Notes: a model not told the origin generated them from the letters alone. Counted from the first letter of the stretch, positions 5,746-14,177 are shown. The stretch: DNA of 27,763 bases from an uncultured Lachnospiraceae bacterium (GCA_949076555.1 CARUOB010000044.1:1-27763); one strand, 5' to 3'. Translations and numbers: made by a program.

Positions 5746-6969
5746 CTACACACCCTCAAACAGGTCTATCACCAGTTTCACCTCTCCGAGACCAAGTCCG
5801 AGTTCCTTTGCAATCGCCATATTGGACTTGCCCGCTTTGTGAAGCTCCAAAATCCTCTCATTACTATTACGCCCGTTATCTTTCCCCCTGGCAAAGCGGA
5901 TGTCCACCCCGCGCGGCTCCTCCTGCACAGGTGCGGAAACAGGCGCAGCCATGGGTTCCCTTCTGCCGCCAAACTCTCTGCCGCTCCCTGATTCTCCGAC
6001 ACCAAAGTCTCTGCCGATTCCCGGTTCTCTGGCTCCAAATTCTCTGTTGCCCCAGAAACCGCCAGACTCCCTTAAGACTTCCGGCTCCCGTTTCCCGAAA
6101 ATACCCATCTCAGCAAATGCCGCGCTTGTGGAAAGCTCCGGCTCCTCGGCCACATAATCGGCCTCCGGCTCATGGATGATCTCCACACGTCTGGGATTGA
6201 TCGGCCGGAAGTCAACTTCCTCCACATCAGCCTCCGCCTCTGCGGAAACAGGCGTATACGACGCTTGCGCAGGTTCCGGCTCATAAAACGGTTCTTCCTC
6301 CGGCGCTGCCGGAATGACCCGTGACTCCTGCACTTCTTCCAAAAGCTCCGGCGAATATGTCCCCGCACTGTGGATCGACAAAAGATCCGTCCGGGTATCC
6401 TCCACCGCGCCCATCACGGACTGTACCGCCTCCTGCACGGCCTCCTGCGCCTCTCTGGCCGAACTTTCCGCATGATGAATCCGCATCAGAGCGCCTTCCG
6501 CAGCCTCCTCGGCTGCCTTAGCCTTATTCGCCGTCTCCTGCGCCGTAATTTCCGCGTCGCGCACTGTCTGCCTGATCTCGTCCGTAACCTGACTGACTTC
6601 CCCGATATCCGCCATCAGCGTCTCATGCTTGTCATTGAGCATATCGTAGAGAAAAGTCACTTCCTTATGGTTCTTATTGATTTCCTCCAGCACTGTATCC
6701 GAATACTCGTTGATTGCCATAATCTTTTCATTGGCCACACGCTCCATGGCGCGCTCCGTCTTCTCTATCGAATAACCGATGGTCTCGTCCACAATATCGG
6801 ATACCTTTTCCCTTACTGTTTCCGTCTCCCCCTCCACCAGCTTCCTGATCTCGGCCTCACTGATTAACTGTACTTCCTCATCCGCGTCCTTCTTCCCTGC
6901 CGGCAGAAAATATCCCAAAAGAAATATCCCTGCCCCAATGATAATCAGAACGATCTCTATTACACTCAT
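5746..6969 (-). CDS. SwrB-like (DUF6115-like) membrane-anchored coiled-coil protein
   Basis: The start is ATG 6969, chosen for its GGAGGTG 6 bases upstream and for the transmembrane helix directly after it; upstream ATG 7023 lacks a site. The 407-aa protein has one N-terminal helix (about residues 4-24), a long Glu/Ala coiled coil (about 57-200), an acidic Pro-rich linker, a Gly/Arg/Glu/Phe low-complexity stretch (302-339), and a C-terminal helix-turn-helix-like motif (ILELHKAGKSNMAIAKELGLG, about 373-393). This architecture and the place between fliA and rpsB match SwrB (YlxL) of B. subtilis, which promotes export-gate assembly. The B. subtilis protein is far shorter, so orthology is inferred. 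Confidence 0.8.
   Translation of the reverse strand: MSVIEIVLIIIGAGIFLLGYFLPAGKKDADEEVQLISEAEIRKLVEGETETVREKVSDIVDETIGYSIEKTERAMERVANEKIMAINEYSDTVLEEINKNHKEVTFLYDMLNDKHETLMADIGEVSQVTDEIRQTVRDAEITAQETANKAKAAEEAAEGALMRIHHAESSAREAQEAVQEAVQSVMGAVEDTRTDLLSIHSAGTYSPELLEEVQESRVIPAAPEEEPFYEPEPAQASYTPVSAEAEADVEEVDFRPINPRRVEIIHEPEADYVAEEPELSTSAAFAEMGIFGKREPEVLRESGGFWGNREFGAREPGIGRDFGVGESGSGREFGGRREPMAAPVSAPVQEEPRGVDIRFARGKDNGRNSNERILELHKAGKSNMAIAKELGLGLGEVKLVIDLFEGV
5953..6066 (-). repeat. Gly/Arg/Phe low-complexity coding repeat in the SwrB-like gene
   Basis: The bases encode repeated units of the form G-x-REFG, ARE, GRDFG, GREFGG. On the plus strand this appears as recurring CCAAA(C/T)TCTCTG-like and CCGATTCCCGG-like blocks. 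The repeats suggest recent expansion of an unstructured segment. Confidence 0.7.
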
Positions 6970-7115
6970 GCTTGCACCTCCATACCTTCTCTGACACAAA
7001 TTCCCATGAAAAATACGGTGCAAGTATCAGATGCACACATGCAGACAAGCTGCATGGCGCGTATACGCTCAGCGCAGCAAGTGCGCAGAGCTGTTGCCAC
7101 AAATGTTCTTTTCAT
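6966..7115 (-). CDS. Candidate 49-codon Cys-rich ORF, translationally linked to the SwrB-like gene
   Basis: An ATG at 7115 with GAAAGG 7 bases upstream opens a 49-aa reading frame with six cysteines (CC, CMC, TC, GIC pattern). Its TGA stop overlaps the ATG of the next gene by 4 bases (ATGA), the same junction type seen between real genes in this operon. Against it: no recognisable family, the Cys excess may be chance, and the sequence could be a decayed signal-peptide gene because a neighbouring frame reads LCALAALSVYAP. It may only act as a leader for coupling. Confidence 0.25.
   Translation of the reverse strand: MKRTFVATALRTCCAERIRAMQLVCMCASDTCTVFFMGICVREGMEVQA
7038..7068 (-). repeat. Two adjacent palindromes upstream of the SwrB-like gene
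   Basis: CATGCAG (7038-7044) and CTGCATG (7050-7056) form a 7-bp stem with a 5-base loop, followed at 7059-7068 by the perfect palindrome GCGTATACGC. No U-tract follows on the minus strand, so this is not an intrinsic terminator. It may be an mRNA structure or a protein site. Confidence 0.5.
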
Positions 7116-7152
7116 TCTTTCCCTTTCGTAATCCGGCGCACCACCCCGGGTC

Positions 7153-7470
7153 TTACCCCGAAATTTCAAAGGTACTCACACCCTTTATAAGTACCTTGCC
7201 GTCAGGGTCCTTTTTCGTCTTTTTCCTGCTTTGGCCGCCGTCTCCGCGGTATTCGTTGCTCCCTTTTTCCTTCGCGTCGAATTTTTTCTGGCGGTTTTCC
7301 ATCTTGTTCTTCTCATTGACCCGCTGTGTCTGCTTCTCCACCTGCCTGGTCATCTGCTGTCCGAAATTAGATTGATCCACCAGCCCTTTTGTATCTTCAT
7401 TGTGCTTGACAGTCGTAAAGTCCTGTGCCCTTGTGATCTGTCCCTGCATCTCCACAAATCCTATTGCCAT
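7153..7470 (-). CDS. Uncharacterised 105-aa charged protein downstream of fapA
   Basis: No family I can name. The protein has an ordered-looking N-terminus (MAIGFVEMQGQITRAQDF, 1-18), then a Gln/Asn/Lys-rich helical region (about 19-60), a charged region (61-88) and a short beta-like tail ending in VLIKGVSTFEISG. No signal peptide, no membrane helix, no Cys. Ribosome binding site AAGGGGGAG lies 7 bases before ATG 7470, and it starts 32 bases after the fapA stop, so it is very probably translated. A chaperone-like or scaffold role in flagellar assembly is only a guess from context. Confidence 0.8.
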   Translation of the reverse strand: MAIGFVEMQGQITRAQDFTTVKHNEDTKGLVDQSNFGQQMTRQVEKQTQRVNEKNKMENRQKKFDAKEKGSNEYRGDGGQSRKKTKKDPDGKVLIKGVSTFEISG

Positions 7471-7502
7471 AGCTGCTCCCCCTTCTGTCTCTTTCCCGCA
7501 TG

Positions 7503-9092
7503 CTAGAACGGCGCCATTTTCACGTCACCGCGCTCTCTGATGAAACGACAGTAATGTGTGGTCTTCTGAACCACCATGGAAACGTCGCCAATACAGATCC
7601 GTGTACCGGGGTACACCTCCCCTTTCACGCGCACCGCAACCCCTGAAGCGCTCGTCATCTGCTTCTTTAATTCCTCTATCTCTTGATTCGCCGCCGTTAC
7701 GGCGTCAGTCTTCTGCTTATTTAACGCCGCCATAGACTGGATCTGCTGAATCTGCTCCGGACTCAGCTTGGCGCCTTTGGCTAACTTTTGTTTCGCGGAC
7801 AGCAGCGTGGGCTGCACCGTCTGCAAAAGTTTCGTATCATCCGCAATCTGCTTCTGAAGCTGGGTCAGGCGCGCCTTAAGTTTGGGATCGGTTCCCACCT
7901 CCACAATGGTGTCCGCTCCCATCTCAGAACCAAGCGTTTTCACGTTGATGCTTCCTGTGGCGCACACCTTTCCGCCTGTGATAAATCCGCGGCGGCCGTC
8001 CACATTGACCTCTCCTCCGGCCGTTACCCTGCTGTGCAGAATAGACTCAGATGACACATACCCATCCGCCTCCGCAGTGGCGTTTTCCAGAAATTTCGCC
8101 ACGATATTGCCGCCCGCCTTCAGAATGCCGCGCCCCATACCGTTCATGCCTCTGGCGATGATAATATTGCCGCCCGCCGTAAGCTGCGCGCCTTCCACAA
8201 CACCGTTTACCACGATATCGCCCTTGGCCTTCACCTGAAAGTTCGTGGCCACGTTGCCGTTTATCTGCACGCTTCCCTCATAATCAATATTGCCTGTGGA
8301 ATTGTCCACATTCTCCACCATAAGCTCATCGGAGACAAAGACCGATCCTTCCACCAGCTCCACATGCCCGTTCACCTGCGCGGTGAGCACGGTGCGATCC
8401 TTGGAAATCTCGATATTATGCCCGAATTTCAAGGTTTCTTTCCGCACCTCAGCGGGCGCGATCCGGTTGCCCGAAATATCCTCCCCCGGTTCGCCCGGCA
8501 CCTCCACATGCAGAACCGCCAGCACGTCTCCTTTGCTGCAGTGGTTTAGTATATTCAAATGGAAAAAATCTACGCTCCCGTCCTCCTTCAGCGCAGGCTT
8601 CGCCCTTTTATCCGTATTAAACATATATTCTATAAAAGCATTTTTCCCCTGAACGGGTTCACGCCCCTCGGCGACCAGAATCTCCTCCAGATAATTCCGT
8701 TTCGCAAAAAAACCCGCAATGGCCTCCTTGCGGATGCCGCGCTTAACCCCCCGAAGTTCCAGATCTTTGATCATTTCTTCGGCCGTCATATCTTCGCCGT
8801 CCTCGGAAGCGGCATAGAACTTCGCAAAGGCCTGCATCTTGTCAGGCCCGATTCTCAGCTTATAACATTCTCTCTCCGGAAACCGTTTCTCATTTCCAAG
8901 ACGGATCTCCCGCACTTCTCTCCCCGCGCTCTCCACCGCCCGCTTAAGTGCAGGCAGATCACAGGTATACTCCTTCATCACCAGATACTCAGCCACATCG
9001 CTTATATCTACCGGTTTCCCCTCCCCTGTCGGTGGAAACAGCTTAAGCAACGACGCCCCCTCCCTGTTCACCAATCTGAAATATCCGTTCAT
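7503..9092 (-). CDS. fapA: FapA family protein (DUF342)
   Basis: The 529-aa protein matches the FapA/DUF342 family (flagellar assembly protein A of Vibrio; widespread in Clostridia). The N-terminal third is mixed alpha/beta (about 1-170). The middle (about 170-400) is a right-handed beta-helix-like region with repeating GNIVV, VNGNV and VEGAQLTAGGNI patterns. Residues about 405-470 form a coiled coil, and the C-terminus resumes short beta strands. Some members share this repeated fold with MinC and polymerising bactofilins; the biochemical role is not settled. It follows fliA by 14 bases. A GGGGGG tract sits just before ATG 9092. Confidence 0.88.
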   Translation of the reverse strand: MNGYFRLVNREGASLLKLFPPTGEGKPVDISDVAEYLVMKEYTCDLPALKRAVESAGREVREIRLGNEKRFPERECYKLRIGPDKMQAFAKFYAASEDGEDMTAEEMIKDLELRGVKRGIRKEAIAGFFAKRNYLEEILVAEGREPVQGKNAFIEYMFNTDKRAKPALKEDGSVDFFHLNILNHCSKGDVLAVLHVEVPGEPGEDISGNRIAPAEVRKETLKFGHNIEISKDRTVLTAQVNGHVELVEGSVFVSDELMVENVDNSTGNIDYEGSVQINGNVATNFQVKAKGDIVVNGVVEGAQLTAGGNIIIARGMNGMGRGILKAGGNIVAKFLENATAEADGYVSSESILHSRVTAGGEVNVDGRRGFITGGKVCATGSINVKTLGSEMGADTIVEVGTDPKLKARLTQLQKQIADDTKLLQTVQPTLLSAKQKLAKGAKLSPEQIQQIQSMAALNKQKTDAVTAANQEIEELKKQMTSASGVAVRVKGEVYPGTRICIGDVSMVVQKTTHYCRFIRERGDVKMAPF

Positions 9093-9106
9093 ATACCCCC
9101 CTGTCT

Positions 9107-9892
9107 TTACTTTCGCTTTTCCGTATCTATGAGAATGCCGATGTAGTCCCCCATTCTTCCCCTCATTTTCTGCAGCGCTCTGGTGTGTAACTGTGAAATT
9201 CTCGACTCGGACACCTCCAAAATATTACTGATCTCCTTCAGCGTCAGATCCTCGTAGTAATAGAGAAGAATCACCTTGCGCTCCTTTTCCGTCAAAAGCT
9301 CAAGAGCCTGTACGAGCATCTTTTTTAATTCGTCCCTCTCCAGAATCTCTTCCGGCGAATCGAAGGCCGCGCTTCTCGTGCTCCCCGCTTCATTGGAAAC
9401 TTCGCTCCCCTGTTCTAAAAACTCGTTCAGAGACACCACACTGGTGATTTTCATTTGGGACTGCCAGTCGAGATACTCCTCGTCCGTAATACCCAGAATC
9501 TTTGCAATTTCCTCGTCTGTGGCGCTCCTGCCGTACTGCGTCTCAATCTCTTTAATGGCCGCGTCGATCCGCTTCTGCTTCTGCCTGATGGTTCGCGGTA
9601 TCCAATCCATTTTTCGGATCTGATCGAGTATCGCTCCCCGTATTCTCAGACTGGCATAGGTCTCAAACTTGACGTCCTTCATGCAGTCAAACTTATCAAT
9701 GGCATCGATCAGTCCGAATATCCCGTAACTCACAAGATCCTCGTACTCGACATTATAGCCGAGGTACATGCTGAGACGTCCGGCCACCACCTTCACCAAA
9801 GGCGCGTATTCCAATATGATCTTTTCCCGTACCTCCGGGGATCTGTTACCTGCGTACTCCTCCCAGAGTTTCTTTTTGCCTGTATCGTCCAT
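9107..9892 (-). CDS. fliA: Flagellar sigma factor FliA (sigma-28/SigD)
   Basis: FliA directs RNA polymerase to late flagellar, motility and chemoreceptor genes and is held by anti-sigma FlgM until the hook is complete. Region 2 lies at about residues 25-100 (EYEDLVSYGIFGLIDAIDKFD, KFETYASLRIRGAILDQIRK), region 3 at about 105-180, and region 4 at about 205-255 with the helix-turn-helix LTLKEISNILEVSESRISQLHTR shape. At 261 aa it is normal for the group. The ATG at 9892 has only a weak AGGGA upstream, so modest translation is possible. Late-operon position mirrors B. subtilis sigD. Confidence 0.97.
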   Translation of the reverse strand: MDDTGKKKLWEEYAGNRSPEVREKIILEYAPLVKVVAGRLSMYLGYNVEYEDLVSYGIFGLIDAIDKFDCMKDVKFETYASLRIRGAILDQIRKMDWIPRTIRQKQKRIDAAIKEIETQYGRSATDEEIAKILGITDEEYLDWQSQMKITSVVSLNEFLEQGSEVSNEAGSTRSAAFDSPEEILERDELKKMLVQALELLTEKERKVILLYYYEDLTLKEISNILEVSESRISQLHTRALQKMRGRMGDYIGILIDTEKRK

Positions 9893-9921
9893 TTTGAGTC
9901 CCTACTCGTTTTTTTGTTATT

Positions 9922-10314
9922 TTACTCCTCAGGTTCCTTTTCTATAACCTCGCCCTCCTCCATGTGGGCCTCCTCTATCTGCTGTTCAAAACGGTCCAGC
10001 ATGATCTGCAGGATTCTTCCGACAAAATAAAACCCGAGCAGCACACACAGCAAAACAATCAGCATCGTCTGCAAATCATAAGCTAAAATCCGCATGGTAA
10101 TGCTGACAACCGCTCCGGCAAGTAACATGACAAAAGGAGGGATCAATCTACGCTTTCTCGCCTTCGCTTGTCTCTCCTCTTCCTCCCTCTTTTCCCTTGC
10201 CTCACGCTGGGCCGCAGTCTCAATTTCTTCCTCCGGCCCAAGCCCTTCCTCCAGCTCCTCCCCTGTCTCGGGAGTTTCCGCCGCTTCTTCGCTGTTCTTT
10301 TCTTCCCAGTCCAC
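9922..10314 (-). CDS. Uncharacterised two-helix membrane protein between cheD and fliA
   Basis: I do not recognise a named family. The 130-aa protein has a very acidic Glu-rich N-terminus (1-34), a mixed-charge helical stretch ending in the basic patch KARKRR (51-56), two transmembrane helices (about 58-77 and 81-99) joined by a very short turn, and a Glu-rich C-terminus (108-130). The basic patch before helix 1 suggests both ends are cytoplasmic. The start is GTG at 10314 with GGAAGGG 8 bases upstream; no in-frame ATG precedes the helices. It sits 70 bases after cheD and 29 before fliA, so it belongs to the operon. Confidence 0.8.
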   Translation of the reverse strand: MDWEEKNSEEAAETPETGEELEEGLGPEEEIETAAQREAREKREEEERQAKARKRRLIPPFVMLLAGAVVSITMRILAYDLQTMLIVLLCVLLGFYFVGRILQIMLDRFEQQIEEAHMEEGEVIEKEPEE

Positions 10315-10384
10315 TTCGTTACCCTTCCATTATCATCCTATCTTCTATTTTCTTCCCTCTTCCGACATATATTCTTCCTTCAGA

Positions 10385-10870
10385 TCAGATCTTGTATTCC
10401 TGCTTGCCTACTGCCCTGATTACAAAATCTCCGGTTTCAGGATAAAAAATAACCGTCCTCCCGAAATTTTTTCCGGTATCCTCCGCCAGAATCGGAATGC
10501 GAAGCTGCGCCAATTTCTTCTTGGTCGCCTGCACATTTCTCTCTCCCACACGAACCATCTCGCTGTTACTGTTAAAGCCAAACATCTGTGCGCCGCCCGC
10601 AATCTTGGCGACCAGACGGCTTCTGTTCGCCCCTCTTCTGGTCACCTGCTTCACCAACTCTTCTATTCCCGTATCAGCAAACTTCGGTATATTGGAGTTG
10701 TTGCGAATCGTCGAAGAATCCGGAAGCATTATATGCGCCAGCCCGCCGATCTTCGTGACCGGATCGCGGAGCGCAATACCTACACATGATCCCAATCCCA
10801 GAGTTGTTATCCTGTCAGGACTGACGCACACATTTAAGTCGGCCATTCCGACCTTTATCTCTACACCCAT
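10385..10870 (-). CDS. cheD: Receptor glutamine deamidase CheD
   Basis: CheD deamidates specific receptor glutamines and activates CheA through the receptors; CheC sequesters it. The 161-aa protein contains the catalytic Cys29 in TTLGLGSCVGIAL and His46 in GGLAHIMLP, plus the later segments GANRSRLVAKIAGGAQMF and GGRTVIFYPETG-like residues. The start is taken as ATG 10870 (MGVEIKVGMADLNV) because the family keeps this first strand; the second in-frame ATG at 10846 is less likely. Confidence 0.96.
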   Translation of the reverse strand: MGVEIKVGMADLNVCVSPDRITTLGLGSCVGIALRDPVTKIGGLAHIMLPDSSTIRNNSNIPKFADTGIEELVKQVTRRGANRSRLVAKIAGGAQMFGFNSNSEMVRVGERNVQATKKKLAQLRIPILAEDTGKNFGRTVIFYPETGDFVIRAVGKQEYKI

Positions 10871-10927
10871 AACACCGCGTTCTCCCGTTCACACTATTTT
10901 AAATCCATATCCACATCAACCATCCGA

Positions 10928-11545
10928 TCAGATATTGATTCCCAACGCATTAAGCATCCTGCCATAGGAATCCAGATCGGGAATCAGGATAAAATACCCG
11001 TCTAATACCATCTCGTCAAAAAACTGCGTCTGAATCATCAGCATTCTGTCGCCGAGAGCGGCAAACTCGATCGCCGGTACGCTCAAAATCGCGCCCGCCA
11101 TATCCACCGTCAAATCCGGCACAGAAGGATAAATTGCCAGATTGGTGATGCTCGAGAGGGAATTTAAATAAGAGCCGGTGATGATGTTTCCTACCTCTTT
11201 CAACGCGGAAAACTCCATCTCGGAAAACTCTTCGCCCTCCGACTCCATCCCCATCAGCTTGCCGACCAGATGCTTTGCCGCCGCCTTTTCCAACAGGAAC
11301 ATAATACTGCCTTTGATATCGCCCTCTATGCCGAGGTAGATACCCGCCATAACCGTCTCCTCGCCGACCATGGCCTCGCCCAGCTCCTTAAACTCCAAAA
11401 GCTGTACCTTGGGAACTGCCATATCCACCTTACACTGCATCATTTGTGCCAAAGCAGTGGTCGCATTTCCGGCGCCGATATTTCCCAACTCTTTCAGAAT
11501 GTCAAAATATTCATTTGACATTTCGTCTAAACAGATTTCGCCCAC
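10928..11545 (-). CDS. cheC: CheY-P phosphatase CheC
   Basis: CheC dephosphorylates CheY-P and binds CheD, closing a feedback loop known from B. subtilis. The 205-aa protein holds two active centres of the D/S-x-x-x-E-x-x-N type: DILKELGN near residue 15 and SALKEVGN near residue 110, both intact. The start is GTG at 11545, decided by AGGAGG at 11553-11558 with 7 bases of spacing; the in-frame ATG nine codons in lacks such a site. CheD lies next downstream, matching their physical partnership. Confidence 0.95.
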   Translation of the reverse strand: MGEICLDEMSNEYFDILKELGNIGAGNATTALAQMMQCKVDMAVPKVQLLEFKELGEAMVGEETVMAGIYLGIEGDIKGSIMFLLEKAAAKHLVGKLMGMESEGEEFSEMEFSALKEVGNIITGSYLNSLSSITNLAIYPSVPDLTVDMAGAILSVPAIEFAALGDRMLMIQTQFFDEMVLDGYFILIPDLDSYGRMLNALGINI

Positions 11546-11556
11546 TATCGCTCCTC

Positions 11557-12027
11557 CTATACACTTTCCAGCACAACCGAATTCAAATCAAGCAGGGAGA
11601 TCAATCCCCCTTCGCTTTTGCCGACTCCACAGAGGAAATTCGCGTTCTCATCTTTCGAGTCATAAGCCACTTTCTCAATTCTGTCGTTCTCCAGCGTTAC
11701 AACCTCTCTGACCTCATCGACGATTACGCCGATGGTTCCCTGCTGTTCCAGCTTCAGTATGATGATCCGGCTGGACTTCGTCTCCACGTCCCTTTCAAGC
11801 CCCATCTTGATGCGGATGCTCATAACGGGAATCACCTCACCGCGCAGATTGATCACGCCCTTTAAATAGTCGTCCACCTTCGGCACTCTGGTAATGTGCT
11901 GCATTCTTACAATATTATCTATGTATTTGATATCGATGCCGTACTGCTCGTCGCCAAGCTTTATCACGATAAACTGTGTGGTTTCTCCCACCGGCCTTAA
12001 TTCTTCTACTTCATTCATGCTATTCAT
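11557..12027 (-). CDS. cheW: Chemotaxis coupling protein CheW
   Basis: CheW links receptors to CheA in signalling arrays. It is a single 156-aa CheW domain with the typical strands FIVIKLGDEQYGIDI, VPKVDDYLKGVINLRGEVIPVM and ILKLEQQGTIGVIVDEV. Start ATG 12027 follows GGAGG by 8 bases; a second in-frame ATG two codons after the start is possible. The stop codon overlaps the ribosome binding site of cheC (TAGGAGG). Confidence 0.97.
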   Translation of the reverse strand: MNSMNEVEELRPVGETTQFIVIKLGDEQYGIDIKYIDNIVRMQHITRVPKVDDYLKGVINLRGEVIPVMSIRIKMGLERDVETKSSRIIILKLEQQGTIGVIVDEVREVVTLENDRIEKVAYDSKDENANFLCGVGKSEGGLISLLDLNSVVLESV

Positions 12028-12046
12028 GCTCTTTTCCTCCCTCCTG

Positions 12047-14176
12047 TCAGATCAGCGAATTGGCATCCAGAATCAATGCCACCTCACCGTCGCCAAGAAC
12101 CGTCGCGCCGCTGATAATCTTGCATTTACTGATATACTTGCCGAGCGACTTGATAACGATCTCCTGCTGCCCGATCAGTTCATCCACCACAAGACCTGCC
12201 AGTTTATCGCCCTTCTTAACGACAACCACAACCAGATTTTCCTCCGGATCTTTCTTGCTCGGAATGTCCAGAATCTCATTCAAACGGATCAGCGGGATTA
12301 CCAGATCACGAAGCTGAATCACTTCCTTCGCCTGTACCAGCTTCACGTCGCTGGGGAGGATATCTTCAATCGTCTGAATGGAACCGAGCGCAATGGCGTA
12401 TTTCTCCTCGCCGATCTCCACCATCAAAGCCTGAATAATCGCTAAGGTCAGCGGCAGTCTGATCGTCCATGTGCTGCCTTCTCCGAGTTTGGACTTCACC
12501 TCTACCTCACCGCTGAGTGACTCGATCATGGATTTCACCACATCCAGACCAACGCCGCGGCCGGACACATCTGACACCACCTTGGCGGTGGAAAATCCTG
12601 CATTAAACAGCAGATTTATGATTTCCTTCTCGCTCATGGCCTCGCCCTGCTCCGGGGTGATGACGCCTCTCTCGATCGCCTTATTCTTTACCGCCTTTGT
12701 GTCAATACCGTTACCGTCATCCCTCACTTCAATGACAACGTTATTGCCATCCTGATAAGCGTCGAGGAAAATAGAGCCGACTTCCGGCTTGCCTCTCTCC
12801 TTACGCACCGCAGCGGACTCCAGTCCGTGGTCGGCGGAGTTACGAAGCAGATGCATCAGCGGATCACCGATCTGGTCTACCACGGTACGGTCAAGCTCCG
12901 TCTCCTCACCGCTCATGTACAGCTCCATCTTCTTACCCAGCTTCTTCTGCAGGTCACGAACCATACGGGGGAACTTATTTACCGTGCTCTCAATAGGCAC
13001 CATCCTCACCTTCATAACCGACTCGTGGAGGGAGGTGGTCACACTCTCCAGATACTCGATCTGCTCATTCACCGCCTGACTCGAATTGCCCGACATGGCG
13101 GAAGCCGACACGAGAGAGTTCTTCGCGATAATAAGCTCGCTGACCAGATTCATCAGCGTATCCAGTTTCTCTATATCCACCCTGACAGTCCGGTTCACCA
13201 CCGGCTTGTTCACAGGCGGTTTTTTCACTGCGGGAGCTGCCGCGGGCGCCGGTGCCTGCGCCGCCTCTGCGGGTGCCGTCTCAGCGGGCGTCTGTGCCGC
13301 CTCTGCAGGCGTTGTCTCTGCGGGCGCCTCCGGTACCGCTTCCGTCGTCTCCGCCGCATGGGATTCCTCCGGCTCCGCCGTCCCTACATCGTCAAGGTTC
13401 AGCACACTGCCGGAAACATCCTCTATCTCTGACACCGCTCCGGCTGCGCTCAGCACTTGACCCAGCGCGGCCTCGGATACGATAATCAGACTGAAATGCA
13501 GATCAAACTTCTCGTCTTCAATATCCTGAGAGGAAGGATCGGAGACAATAATCTCACTGGTCTCCTCGATCGCCTTAAACACCAGAAACGCTCTGGCCGC
13601 CTTCAAAATACAGGACTCCTGCACCTTCACGGTCAGTCCGTAAACGCTCTTTCCCTGTTTAATCGCCTCACTCAGCACGCTCTGCTGGTTCTCATTGAGC
13701 TTAATACCCGCAAAACCGCCTCCGACTGCCGCAGCCTCCGGCTGCGCCTGCGGCGCCTGTTCCTGAGGCGCCGGCGCGGAAGTCTCGCCGGAGCCGCCGC
13801 CCATAATATCGTTCAGCCGCTTAATCAGCGCACCGTTGTCATTTGTTCCCTCGTCAGAACTTTCCCTGATATTGGTATTGTACTCCTCCAGCGCGTCGAG
13901 ACACTGGAACAGCACGTCGATCATATCCGCCTTCACCTTGATATTGCCGTTTCTCACCTCGGAAAAAACGTTCTCCATATCATGGGTCAGGGTTTGCATC
14001 CTCTTATAGCCCATCGTTCCCGCCATACCCTTTAAGGAATGGGCCGCACGGAAGATCTCATTGATCGTATCCATGTTCTCCGGATCTTGCTCCAAAGAGA
14101 GAATCTGCGTATTTAGATTCTGCAGATGCTCATTGGTTTCATCAAGGAAAATCTCAAGATACTGACTTACATCCAT
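12047..14176 (-). CDS. cheA: Chemotaxis histidine kinase CheA
   Basis: CheA is the kinase that phosphorylates CheY and CheB in response to receptors. The 709-aa protein has all five domains: P1/HPt with phosphorylated His46 (RAAHSLKGMAG), P2 for CheY/CheB docking (about 165-258), an Ala/Pro/Glu-rich linker (265-327) with imperfect repeats, P3 dimerisation helices (about 330-395), the P4 ATPase domain with N box HLLRNSADHGLE, DDGNGID and GRGVGLDVV, and the CheW-like P5 (about 575-709). It forms a chain with cheB upstream and cheW downstream (19 bases). Confidence 0.98.
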   Translation of the reverse strand: MDVSQYLEIFLDETNEHLQNLNTQILSLEQDPENMDTINEIFRAAHSLKGMAGTMGYKRMQTLTHDMENVFSEVRNGNIKVKADMIDVLFQCLDALEEYNTNIRESSDEGTNDNGALIKRLNDIMGGGSGETSAPAPQEQAPQAQPEAAAVGGGFAGIKLNENQQSVLSEAIKQGKSVYGLTVKVQESCILKAARAFLVFKAIEETSEIIVSDPSSQDIEDEKFDLHFSLIIVSEAALGQVLSAAGAVSEIEDVSGSVLNLDDVGTAEPEESHAAETTEAVPEAPAETTPAEAAQTPAETAPAEAAQAPAPAAAPAVKKPPVNKPVVNRTVRVDIEKLDTLMNLVSELIIAKNSLVSASAMSGNSSQAVNEQIEYLESVTTSLHESVMKVRMVPIESTVNKFPRMVRDLQKKLGKKMELYMSGEETELDRTVVDQIGDPLMHLLRNSADHGLESAAVRKERGKPEVGSIFLDAYQDGNNVVIEVRDDGNGIDTKAVKNKAIERGVITPEQGEAMSEKEIINLLFNAGFSTAKVVSDVSGRGVGLDVVKSMIESLSGEVEVKSKLGEGSTWTIRLPLTLAIIQALMVEIGEEKYAIALGSIQTIEDILPSDVKLVQAKEVIQLRDLVIPLIRLNEILDIPSKKDPEENLVVVVVKKGDKLAGLVVDELIGQQEIVIKSLGKYISKCKIISGATVLGDGEVALILDANSLI

Positions 14177-14177
14177 A

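Noticed and set aside
6793..6800. CCGATAT box on the minus strand inside the SwrB-like gene
   Set aside because: No TAAA-like -35 at 15-16 bases; chance match in coding sequence.
12827..13485. Long plus-strand open frames opposite cheA (and similar ones opposite MCP, SwrB-like and flhA genes)
   Set aside because: Arg/His/Leu-rich composition without domains; they are shadows of well-supported minus-strand genes.
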